From positions 1 through 12,131 of the forward strand of contig CAKKQC010000005.1 of the NCBI GenBank assembly GCA_919901855.1: DNA of 12,131 nt. The letters are read 5' to 3'. The notes below the pieces were generated by a model. It worked only from the letters and a program-made list of their open reading frames with translations. It was not told the origin of the DNA and did no database searches. This DNA comes from a bacterium (GTDB taxonomy: Bacteria > Oederibacteriota > CAKKQC01). This document shows positions 1 through 6,126 of the stretch, piece by piece. Position 1 is the stretch's first letter, and the number at the start of each line of letters is the position of its first letter. Both the position numbers and the translations under genes were made by a program.

Positions 1-2
1 AT

Positions 3-54
3 GTCGCCCCGACGAAGCCCCGGGCTTTAGCCCGGGGAGAGGAGTCCGGTTCAC
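3..54 (+). mobile_element. Possible right end of an IS200/IS605-type (tnpB) element: tandem hairpins
   Basis: Two hairpins follow each other: a small one (GTCG, loop CCC, CGAC; 3-13) and a perfect 9-base inverted repeat (CCCCGGGCT at 18-26 against AGCCCGGGG at 29-37). The second folds as an 8-bp stem with a TTTA loop. A purine-rich linker and the pentamer TTCAC (50-54) come next. From memory of the family, many IS200/IS605 right ends, which also encode the 3' part of the TnpB guide RNA, finish with a GAAGCC...GGCTTTAGCC...GG hairpin and a short TTCA-type motif about 10-15 bases on. The shape and spacing here match that. No transposase or tnpB is visible because the window begins here. It could instead be an ordinary intergenic hairpin or terminator, although no T-run follows. 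Confidence 0.4.
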
Positions 55-71
55 TGCTCGGGTACGGGGTC

Positions 72-704
72 TTGCCCGCCCTTGTAGGGATGCGCGCGCC
101 GTTTCCCATGGACTTGTGGCTATTCTGGTTCGCACGCCACGAAGGCATCATGGCGTTTGCCCAAGGAAACGGACAGGCGACCATCATCGACTTGGAGCCT
201 TCGCAGAAGGTGAAGCTCTACTGCGAGTGGCTCCGCCTTTCAACGGATGTCGGCTACGTGGACGAGAGCATGCTCAGAATCGTTCTTACGCGTGCCCTCG
301 CCGCGCGTTCCGATACGGCAATCGCCACCTTCACAGGTCAGGTTCTTGGCCTCTGGTTTACGCAATGTGGCCTTCACTATGGGTCGGGCTCCGTTCCGTA
401 TGACCCGGACGTATGCCGAAGGCGTTTTGCCGTCTATCATGATGTTCTTCTCGAGAGTTCCGTCGCGGTAAGGTGTGTGGTCTATCCGGGATTGCTGGAG
501 GGGGCGCTTCGCCAGCTTGGGTCCGAGGAAAGTCCTTGCGCCGAAAAGGTCCTCCAGGAGGTATTGGCCGAGGCGACACAGGAACGATCTCCCAAGATGA
601 AAGCCGGACTGAGGGAGGTCCTTGGTGAGTTTGTTCATGGCGGCAATGCCAAACGCTGCGAGAAGTATACCCGCATGCTCAGACGCGCGATCGAGGAAAT
701 GTGA
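72..704 (+). CDS. Hypothetical protein, unrecognised family
   Basis: I do not recognise this 210-residue protein. It reads as a soluble, mostly helical protein with normal amino-acid balance. It has a Trp/Phe-rich N-terminal stretch, a central segment with Cys and aromatic residues (about 90-105) and a charged C-terminal half ending in a Lys/Arg-rich helix. There is no signal peptide, membrane segment or catalytic motif I can name. The start is uncertain: TTG 72 is the first start codon, but in-frame ATGs lie at 90, 108 and 150, and only 150 has a convincing purine-rich site (GAAGG at 141-145). The frame stays open upstream to base 3, through the hairpins, so the gene may be a 5'-truncated or insertion-disrupted remnant. 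It uses fewer G/C-ending codons than the operon at 2044-7559. It converges on the aminotransferase gene and need not belong to the polysaccharide locus. Confidence 0.55.
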   Translation: MPALVGMRAPFPMDLWLFWFARHEGIMAFAQGNGQATIIDLEPSQKVKLYCEWLRLSTDVGYVDESMLRIVLTRALAARSDTAIATFTGQVLGLWFTQCGLHYGSGSVPYDPDVCRRRFAVYHDVLLESSVAVRCVVYPGLLEGALRQLGSEESPCAEKVLQEVLAEATQERSPKMKAGLREVLGEFVHGGNAKRCEKYTRMLRRAIEEM

Positions 705-776
705 AGAAGGGGAGGGCCTTGGCGCCTGACGTTCCCAACCGCGGCGGCTCGTCGGGGCGCGGGGCCATCCTTCGGA

Positions 777-795
777 TCTCCGGAGTCCCCGGAGA
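777..795 (-). terminator. Weak hairpin between convergent genes
   Basis: A perfect 7-bp inverted repeat (TCTCCGG / CCGGAGA, 5-base loop) starts 6 bases beyond the aminotransferase stop codon and lies between two convergent genes. There is no T-run on either strand, so it is at best a weak or factor-assisted terminator. Confidence 0.25.
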
Positions 796-800
796 AGGGT

Positions 801-1931
801 TCAGTAGAACGCGGCGAGGGAGCGGACGACCCAGTCCTGCTGGTCGGCGGTGAGTTCGGGATAAATCGGTAGCGCGAGGACTTCCCGCGCCGCGCGCTCG
901 GCCTCCGGGAAGGCGCCGGCCTTGTAGCCAAGCGACGCGAAACACTCCTGGAGATGGAAGGGCAGGGGGTAGAAGACCGCGCAGCCCACCTCCTTCTTCG
1001 TCAGGTGCTCGCGCAGGAGGTCCCGGTTCGGGGCCCGGATCACGTACTGGTGATAGATGTGGTAGTTCACGCGGCCGGAGTTCTTCCACGCCGCATACGG
1101 AAGCCGCACGCCCTTCTCGACCAGCCGGTGTTCCTGGATCAGTGCGTCGTACCGCTGGGCGTTCGTGCGCCGCGCGGCGGACCAGCCGGACAGGGACGGC
1201 AGCTTGATGTTCAGGGCGGCCGCCTGGAGGGCGCTGAGCCGGAAGTTGCCGCCAATTACTTTGTGGTAGTACTGGCGCTCGGCGCCGTGGTTGCGCAGGA
1301 GCCGGACCTTGGCGGCCAGCCCCGAGTCCATCGTCAGGACCGCGCCCGCGTCGCCCAGCGCCCCGAGGTTCTTGGTCGGGTAGAAGGAGAGACAGCCGAG
1401 CGCGCCCATCGTGCCGGCCCGGCGGCCGTCCCGGTATTCGGCCCCGATCGCCTGGCAGGCGTCCTCGACGACGGGGATCGAGCGCTTGGCCGCGATCTCG
1501 AGCAGGGGCGCCATGTCCGCGCACTGGCCGTACAGGTGCACGGGGAGGATGGCTTTCGTCCGCGGCGTGATCACGGCCTCGATGTTCGCCGGGTCGAGAT
1601 TGCAGGTCACGGGGTCGATGTCGGCGAACACCGGCTTCGCGCCGAGCCGGGCGACGACGCCCGCGGTGGCGAAGAACGAGAACGGGGTGGTGACGACCTC
1701 GTCGCCCGGGCCGATGCCCAGCGCCATGAGCGAGACCAGGAGGGCGTCCGTGCCGGAGGTCACGCCGATCGCGTGCGCGGCGCCGCAGGCTTCGGCCAGG
1801 CTCGCCTCGAAGGACTCTACTTCCGGGCCGAGGACGAACTGGCCGTGGTCCACGACCCGCGCCAGCGCCTTCACGAGGTCGCCGCGGAAGGGGGCATGGT
1901 GCGCCTGTAGGTCGAGCATCGGTACTTTCAC
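801..1931 (-). CDS. DegT/DnrJ/EryC1/StrS-family PLP-dependent sugar aminotransferase
   Basis: This enzyme transfers an amino group, normally from glutamate, to a keto-sugar nucleotide using pyridoxal phosphate, making an amino sugar for glycan assembly in the cytosol. The 376-residue length and full motif set fit the family: SGTDAL at 59-64 (phosphate binding), VVEDACQAIGA at 154-164 with Asp157 placed for the PLP ring nitrogen, and SFYPTKNLGALGD at 182-194 with Lys187 as the Schiff-base lysine. G-N-F-R-L-S-A-L-Q-A-A at 228-238 is the usual substrate-side segment. The N-terminus and GPEVESFE region recall WbpE/WlbE-type aminotransferases acting on 3-keto sugars, but I cannot fix the sugar or the ring position. 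The start is GTG 1931 with GGAG three bases before it; in-frame ATG 1919 is the alternative. It is a single gene, divergent from the operon beginning at 2044. No dehydratase or oxidase that would make its substrate is visible. Confidence 0.93.
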   Translation of the reverse strand: MKVPMLDLQAHHAPFRGDLVKALARVVDHGQFVLGPEVESFEASLAEACGAAHAIGVTSGTDALLVSLMALGIGPGDEVVTTPFSFFATAGVVARLGAKPVFADIDPVTCNLDPANIEAVITPRTKAILPVHLYGQCADMAPLLEIAAKRSIPVVEDACQAIGAEYRDGRRAGTMGALGCLSFYPTKNLGALGDAGAVLTMDSGLAAKVRLLRNHGAERQYYHKVIGGNFRLSALQAAALNIKLPSLSGWSAARRTNAQRYDALIQEHRLVEKGVRLPYAAWKNSGRVNYHIYHQYVIRAPNRDLLREHLTKKEVGCAVFYPLPFHLQECFASLGYKAGAFPEAERAAREVLALPIYPELTADQQDWVVRSLAAFY

Positions 1932-1940
1932 GATCTCCGT

Positions 1941-1969
1941 ATTATCCGCGAATCGCCGCGGAATGCCAG
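1941..1969 (-). promoter_or_regulatory. Candidate promoter for the aminotransferase gene
   Basis: On the minus strand CTGGCA (1969-1964) is separated by exactly 17 bases from GATAAT (1946-1941). These match the sigma-70 hexamers at four and five of six positions. The -10 ends nine bases before GTG 1931, so the expected transcript start falls within a few bases of the start codon and would cut into the GGAG site. It lies in the spacer shared with the divergent methyltransferase operon. I saw no equally good plus-strand promoter; TACGAT at 2001-2006 is a weak -10 candidate. Confidence 0.45.
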
Positions 1970-2043
1970 CGCGCTCCAGCGGGGTCCGGAACGCCAGTGC
2001 TACGATGGGATTTCATGCGATCACCCGGCGGACCTTACCCCCG

Positions 2044-2940
2044 ATGACGGCCGGCATGGAAACGCCGCCCTGTGACGTGTGCGGAGAGACCTCCGTGGCG
2101 GTCGTGTTCGAGCGGAATCCGGGCGCTCGGTCGGGGGACGCCTTCATCCCGACCACGGACACCTTTCACGGCTACGGACGGGTCGTCCGGTGCGTCCGGT
2201 GCGGCGTCCTCCGCCTCTCGCCCCGCCCGGCTTGGGGAGCCCTGCGCGGCGAGTACGAGGCATCCGCAGACCCCCGGTACCTCGATGAGCTCGCCGGCCG
2301 GCTCGCGAGCGCCCGGAGGATGCTGAGACTCCTCGAGCTGGTGGTGGCGCCCGGACGGCTCGTGGATGTCGGGTGCGGCCCGGGCGCCCTGCTCGCGGCC
2401 GCCGCTCCGCGCTGGCGTGCGACCGGGGTGGAACTGTCCCGGTGGTCGACCGCCGAGGCGCGGCGGCGGGGCGGCGAGGTCGTCGAGGGCACTCTGGCCG
2501 GGGCCGCGTTCCCGGACGCCTCGATCGACGCCGTGACGATGCTGGACGTGGTCGAGCACCTGCCCGATCCGCGGGAGGTTCTCGCCGAGGTGCGCCGGAT
2601 CCTCCGTCCGGGCGGCGCCGTCCTCGTCCTGACTCCCGACGTCGGGGCGTTCATGGCGCGGGCCATGGGGGCCTGGTGGTGGGGGCTGCGCCCCGCGCAT
2701 CTCTACTACTTCTCCGCGCGTACCTTGCGGGCCCTCCTCGATCAGGAAGGCTTCGAGGTGCGGCTCGTGCGGCGCGTGGGTCGGGGGTTCACCTTCGGCT
2801 ACTGGGTCAGCCGGATGCGCGGGTACGCGCCGGGGCCCATCGACGCCGCGAGCCGGCTCATCCGGTTCGTCCGCCTGGACCGGCTGCCGGTGTTCGTGAA
2901 CACCTTCGACTCGATCGCCGTGGTGGCGGTCCGGCGGTGA
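2044..2940 (+). CDS. Class I SAM-dependent methyltransferase with N-terminal zinc ribbon
   Basis: This is a predicted cytosolic methyltransferase of 298 residues, likely modifying a sugar or sugar nucleotide. Two Cys pairs, Cys10/Cys13 and Cys50/Cys53, form a zinc-ribbon-like N-terminal module. The Rossmann domain follows: LVDVGCGPG (107-114) is the glycine-rich SAM loop, Glu130 sits at the end of strand 2 for the ribose hydroxyls, and MLDVVEHLPDP (166-176) is motif II/III. RRILRPGG (184-191) and HLYYFSARTLRALLDQEGFE (219-238) are typical of the Methyltransf_11/23 fold. Start choice is uncertain: ATG 2044, ATG 2056 and ATG 2005 are all in frame and none has a strong ribosome binding site. I prefer 2044 or 2056 because the first Cys pair then sits near the N-terminus, as in the relative at 9404-10276. 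It heads the plus-strand operon, and its stop overlaps the next start as GTGA. Confidence 0.88.
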   Translation: MTAGMETPPCDVCGETSVAVVFERNPGARSGDAFIPTTDTFHGYGRVVRCVRCGVLRLSPRPAWGALRGEYEASADPRYLDELAGRLASARRMLRLLELVVAPGRLVDVGCGPGALLAAAAPRWRATGVELSRWSTAEARRRGGEVVEGTLAGAAFPDASIDAVTMLDVVEHLPDPREVLAEVRRILRPGGAVLVLTPDVGAFMARAMGAWWWGLRPAHLYYFSARTLRALLDQEGFEVRLVRRVGRGFTFGYWVSRMRGYAPGPIDAASRLIRFVRLDRLPVFVNTFDSIAVVAVRR

Positions 2941-4262
2941 CGGGGCTGGCGGCCGCCTGGGCCCCGGCGGTCGTGCTGATGGCGATCGAGGGTGCGCTGG
3001 CCGCCCTGCATCCGCTCGCCGCCCTGTGCGCGCTCGCGATCGTGTTCCCCTTCGACGCTCCGCTCGTGGTCAAGGCGCCGGTGACCGTGTTCTCGGGCGA
3101 GGCGCTCGTGGCGGGCCTGCTGGCGGGGCTGGTCGCGCGCCGGCTGTGGACGCGCGGGGCGCTCGTGCGCCCCGTGATCGTGGCCGGCGGCTGGCTCGCC
3201 GTGCTCCTGGCTGCCGCCCTGCTGTCCGGGACCCACGCCGTGGACCGCTGGGCCGTCGTGAAGCAGGCCCTCCGGTGGGCCCAGCCCTGGCTCGTCTTCG
3301 CGGCCGTGGTCCAGGTCGTCCGCGCGGGGGCGGCATCCGCGCGACTCGCGGGGGCCTTCACGGGGATGGCGGTCGTCCTCGCGTTGCTCGGAATCGCGGA
3401 GGCGCTGGCGGGTACCGGGTCCGGCCTGAATATGCCGGGCTGGGTGCTCGACGAGAACCCGCTGGTCGAGCGCGCGCACGGGCCGTTCCATCCGAATCTC
3501 CTCGCGCCGTACCTGTCGATCGCCATCCTGATCGCGGTGGCGTCGTGGCGTGGCTGGATTGCCCGGGTCCCCGGCTGGCTCCTGGCGGCCGGGGTGGCGG
3601 TGCTGGCCGCGGCCCTGGCGCTGACGCAGGCCCGGACGGGCTGGGTGGCGATGGCCGCGGCGCTGGTCGTGTGGGGTGCCGCGCGGGCGCGGCCCCGCCG
3701 CGTGCTCGCGGCCGCGGGGGTGGCGCTGGTCCTCGCGGCCGGGGCGGCGGCGGTACTTCCGTCATTGCGCGGCCGCCTGGCTTCCATGACGGCGCCGTGG
3801 AACGCGCCGAGCTTCCAGTTCAGGGTCCAGGCGTTCCGCCTCGGGCTCTCCTTCTGGGCCGGGCACCCGCTGACCGGGATCGGGGGGGGCAACTACGCGG
3901 CCGCGTTCGACCGGAGACTCGCGGCGGGGGCCCCGAATCCGGGCGAGGCGATGCGTTACCACACGCACAACTTCTTCCTCCAGACCGGGTTGGAGACCGG
4001 CATCGTGGGGCTCGCGGCGTGGCTGGGTGTGCTCGGCTGGCTCGTCGTGCACTTCTGGGGCCTGCGGGCGCGGGCGCCCGGGGGGGCGGCGCTCGGACTT
4101 GCCCTGGTTACCCTCTTCGTCGCGGGAAACATGCTGGAGGTGACGGTCACGCAGGCGCGGGGTCTCATGTACGCTTTCGGATGGGGGATCGCGGCGGCGA
4201 TGGGGGCGGGCCTGGCGCCTCGCCGGCCAGTTGTCGGACGCCGGACCCGGGGCCTATCATGA
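2937..4262 (+). CDS. Wzy_C/O-antigen-ligase-like membrane protein (first copy)
   Basis: This is a polytopic inner-membrane protein of 441 residues with about 11-12 hydrophobic segments. It likely polymerises lipid-linked repeat units or ligates glycan to its final acceptor on the periplasmic face. Family signs, in order, are AHGPFHPNLLAPYL (180-193), LTQARTGW (229-236), HPLTGIGGGNY (310-320) and YHTHNFFLQTGLETGIVGL (341-359). The last is the periplasmic-loop motif with the conserved His (344) of WaaL/Wzy_C proteins. The start is GTG 2937, overlapping the previous stop by four bases (GTGA), and the end overlaps the next start as ATGA, so translation is probably coupled. An 8-G run (3882-3889) encodes part of the GIGGG motif. 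Ligase and polymerase cannot be told apart from sequence alone. A second member of the family lies two genes downstream. Confidence 0.88.
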   Translation: MTGLAAAWAPAVVLMAIEGALAALHPLAALCALAIVFPFDAPLVVKAPVTVFSGEALVAGLLAGLVARRLWTRGALVRPVIVAGGWLAVLLAAALLSGTHAVDRWAVVKQALRWAQPWLVFAAVVQVVRAGAASARLAGAFTGMAVVLALLGIAEALAGTGSGLNMPGWVLDENPLVERAHGPFHPNLLAPYLSIAILIAVASWRGWIARVPGWLLAAGVAVLAAALALTQARTGWVAMAAALVVWGAARARPRRVLAAAGVALVLAAGAAAVLPSLRGRLASMTAPWNAPSFQFRVQAFRLGLSFWAGHPLTGIGGGNYAAAFDRRLAAGAPNPGEAMRYHTHNFFLQTGLETGIVGLAAWLGVLGWLVVHFWGLRARAPGGAALGLALVTLFVAGNMLEVTVTQARGLMYAFGWGIAAAMGAGLAPRRPVVGRRTRGLS

Positions 4263-4717
4263 ACGACATGGAGACATCGAAGACACCGGGCCGGGGGAGC
4301 TGGGTGCGTGACGCGGTCCTGCTGGCGGCCTTCGCGGGCGTCGTCGGGTGGTCGCTCTTCTTCACCGTCGTGCGGCCGGGGACCGGCGCGGCCGGGCCGG
4401 CCGCCTCCGCGGGAGCCGCCGTCTATCGGGGCGAGCTCACGATCCGGGCCGCGCGCCTGCCAGAGGCCGCGTGGCCGGCCGTGCGCGCGGGAGACGCTAT
4501 GGGGACGATCGCCACCGTGACCCGGACGGCGGTGCGCGACTTTGGGCCGGGGCGCCGCGAACTCCACGTCACCCTCAAGGTCGCGGGTCCGATCCCGTTC
4601 ACGACCGAGCGGTACCCGTTCCCCCAGCAGATCCTGCCCCTGCGGATCGGGTCGCTCGTCTGGTTCGAGACGGGCCGGTACACGATCATCGGCGACGTGA
4701 TCGCCATGAACCCCTGA
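4259..4717 (+). CDS. Small membrane-anchored protein, probably DUF4330-like
   Basis: A 152-residue protein with one N-terminal transmembrane segment (about 18-38) after a short basic cytoplasmic head, then a Gly/Ala/Pro-rich linker (39-56) and a compact beta-rich extracytoplasmic domain (57-152). The domain contains GELTIRAARLP, VRAGDAMGTIATVTRT, a FGPGRRELHVTLKV strand and a final GSLVWFETGRYTIIGDVIAM. This pattern, in which a strand, a GD turn and the closing 'vG..v.f.t..y.i.G.I' segment recur, resembles DUF4330 as I remember it, a family of unknown function found in polysaccharide loci. That assignment is from memory and moderate. ATG 4259 overlaps the upstream stop (ATGA); in-frame ATG 4268 is the alternative. 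Its place between two Wzy_C genes suggests a structural or regulatory partner of the polymerase or ligase, which is inference. Confidence 0.75.
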   Translation: MNDMETSKTPGRGSWVRDAVLLAAFAGVVGWSLFFTVVRPGTGAAGPAASAGAAVYRGELTIRAARLPEAAWPAVRAGDAMGTIATVTRTAVRDFGPGRRELHVTLKVAGPIPFTTERYPFPQQILPLRIGSLVWFETGRYTIIGDVIAMNP

Positions 4718-4737
4718 GCCCGACCGGGGGATACGGC

Positions 4738-6126
4738 GTGGCAATTTCGCCGGGCCTCCTCGGGCTCGGCGCGGGGTTGATGGGGGCCTGCGCGCTGGAG
4801 CCCGCCTGGGGCCTCTGGCTGCTGCTGGCCGCCACGATCGTCGAGGTCCGGACCGACACCACCTTGGGGTTCACGGTGTACGCTTCCGAGGTCGTCTTCG
4901 CCTGCGTCCTGGCCGTGTGGGCCGCGGTCCGAGGCCGCGCGGTCCTGCGCGATCCCGCCCACCGGTCGCTGCTGGTTGCCTCCTGTTTCATGGTCGTCGC
5001 CGCGTTCGTCTCGGGGGTGCTCGCGGGCACGCGCGCGGACGCCGTAAAGGGCGCCCTGCGGTGGGCCGAGTTCGCGGGGGTGGCGCTGATGGCGTCCGAT
5101 GCGGGGGCGCGCGGGGTCTTCTCCCGGCGGCTGGTCGTGGGCGGGCTCGCGCTGGTGGCGCTCGTGCTGTCGGTCCAGGCGCTCGCCGACGCCCGCCCGT
5201 GGGTGCTCCGGCTCGACGACGCGCCGGCCCGGATCGTCTTCCGGCTGCCCGGGGGGGCGGTGGTCTGGCGCGCCGCCGGCTTCGAGCACCCGAACGTGCT
5301 GGCTGCGGCCCTGTTCCCCTGCGCGGCGGTGTGCGCGGCGGCCTGGATCGCGCTTCCGGTCTCGTCCATCGCGATCGCGGCGCTGGCGGCGTCCGGCCTG
5401 GCCGGCGCGACGATCGTCCTGACGTATTCCCGCGGGGGACTGCTCGGCTGGCTGGCGGCGATGGCCGCCGTCCTGGCGGCCGGATTGATGGGACCCGCGA
5501 AGCGGGGCGCCCTGGTCCGGTTCGCGGGAGCGGTCGCGGTGACCGCGGCGTTGGTTCGCCTGTTCGCCGCCCCCGCGGCGCTGGCGGAGCAGGTGCGGAG
5601 CGTCCGGACGACGGCGGTCAAGATGGCCGGCATCGCCGGGGGGCATTCCGAGGGGAAACGCCTCAAGGACGACCTCATGGGTGAGGCCTCGCAGGCCGAG
5701 ATGGCGGTCGGCTCGCTGAACGACCGGAAGCTGATGGCCGAGACGGCGGGCCGGATTCACCGGGCCCATCCGTGGTTCGGGGCCGGGCCCGGGGGATGGC
5801 GGCGCGAGGCGCCCGCGCTCGCCCCGGCGGAGATGACCGCCGCCGGGCTCACGCATCACCCGCATAACCTCTACCTGCTCGTCCTGTGCGAGGGCGGCCT
5901 GGCCGGCTTCGCCGCGTTCGTCATCCTCGTGATCGCGCTCATCCGGGGGCCGGCCCGGATAGGGCCCTGGCCCGCAGCCGCGTTCCAATACGCGTGGGTG
6001 GGCATCTTCGCCGGCTTCCTCGCGGTGTCGGCCTTCGACGTGCCGCTCGTGCACGCGCGGGGGATGGGTTTCGCCTTCCTCCTCGGCCTCCTGCGGTGGC
6101 CGCTGCCGGAAGAGTCGCGCGCGTGA
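4738..6126 (+). CDS. Wzy_C/O-antigen-ligase-like membrane protein (second copy)
   Basis: This is a polytopic inner-membrane protein of 462 residues, a second polymerase or ligase candidate in the same operon. Family motifs are AAGFEHPNVLAA (179-190), LTYSRGGLLGWLA (228-240), HPWFGAGPGGW (344-354) and HHPHNLYLLVLCEGGLAGF (373-391) with the conserved HN pair. Between the last membrane segment of the core and the HPWFGAG motif lies a long charged loop (about 283-340), larger than in the first copy and probably periplasmic. The start is GTG 4738, preceded by a good GGGGGA site (4726-4731) seven bases upstream and only 20 bases after the previous stop. The longer open frame starting at 4348 is only shadow coding over the preceding gene. 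The 3' end overlaps the flippase start as GTGA. The two copies share motif order but little else by eye, so they look like distinct functions rather than a recent duplication. Confidence 0.88.
   Translation: MAISPGLLGLGAGLMGACALEPAWGLWLLLAATIVEVRTDTTLGFTVYASEVVFACVLAVWAAVRGRAVLRDPAHRSLLVASCFMVVAAFVSGVLAGTRADAVKGALRWAEFAGVALMASDAGARGVFSRRLVVGGLALVALVLSVQALADARPWVLRLDDAPARIVFRLPGGAVVWRAAGFEHPNVLAAALFPCAAVCAAAWIALPVSSIAIAALAASGLAGATIVLTYSRGGLLGWLAAMAAVLAAGLMGPAKRGALVRFAGAVAVTAALVRLFAAPAALAEQVRSVRTTAVKMAGIAGGHSEGKRLKDDLMGEASQAEMAVGSLNDRKLMAETAGRIHRAHPWFGAGPGGWRREAPALAPAEMTAAGLTHHPHNLYLLVLCEGGLAGFAAFVILVIALIRGPARIGPWPAAAFQYAWVGIFAGFLAVSAFDVPLVHARGMGFAFLLGLLRWPLPEESRA

Noticed and set aside
240-638. 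Minus-strand frame of 132 codons opposite the hypothetical gene
   Set aside because: Its composition is not absurd, but the plus-strand frame is longer, better balanced and open throughout; with no homology available I kept only the plus-strand call.
954-1910. Long plus-strand open frame (318 codons) opposite the aminotransferase
   Set aside because: It is fully antisense to a gene with intact PLP motifs, and its product is a Val/Arg/Asp-rich low-information sequence typical of shadow frames in GC-rich DNA.
1411-2043. Upstream extension of the first methyltransferase frame into the aminotransferase gene
   Set aside because: The added 211 residues are antisense to aminotransferase coding sequence and Ser/Ala/Arg-rich; the methyltransferase fold is complete from 2044.
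4423-6054. Minus-strand open frame of 543 codons opposite the small anchored protein and second Wzy_C genes
   Set aside because: The product is an Arg/Gly/Asp/His-rich sequence without domains, and the opposite strand encodes recognisable membrane-protein motifs.
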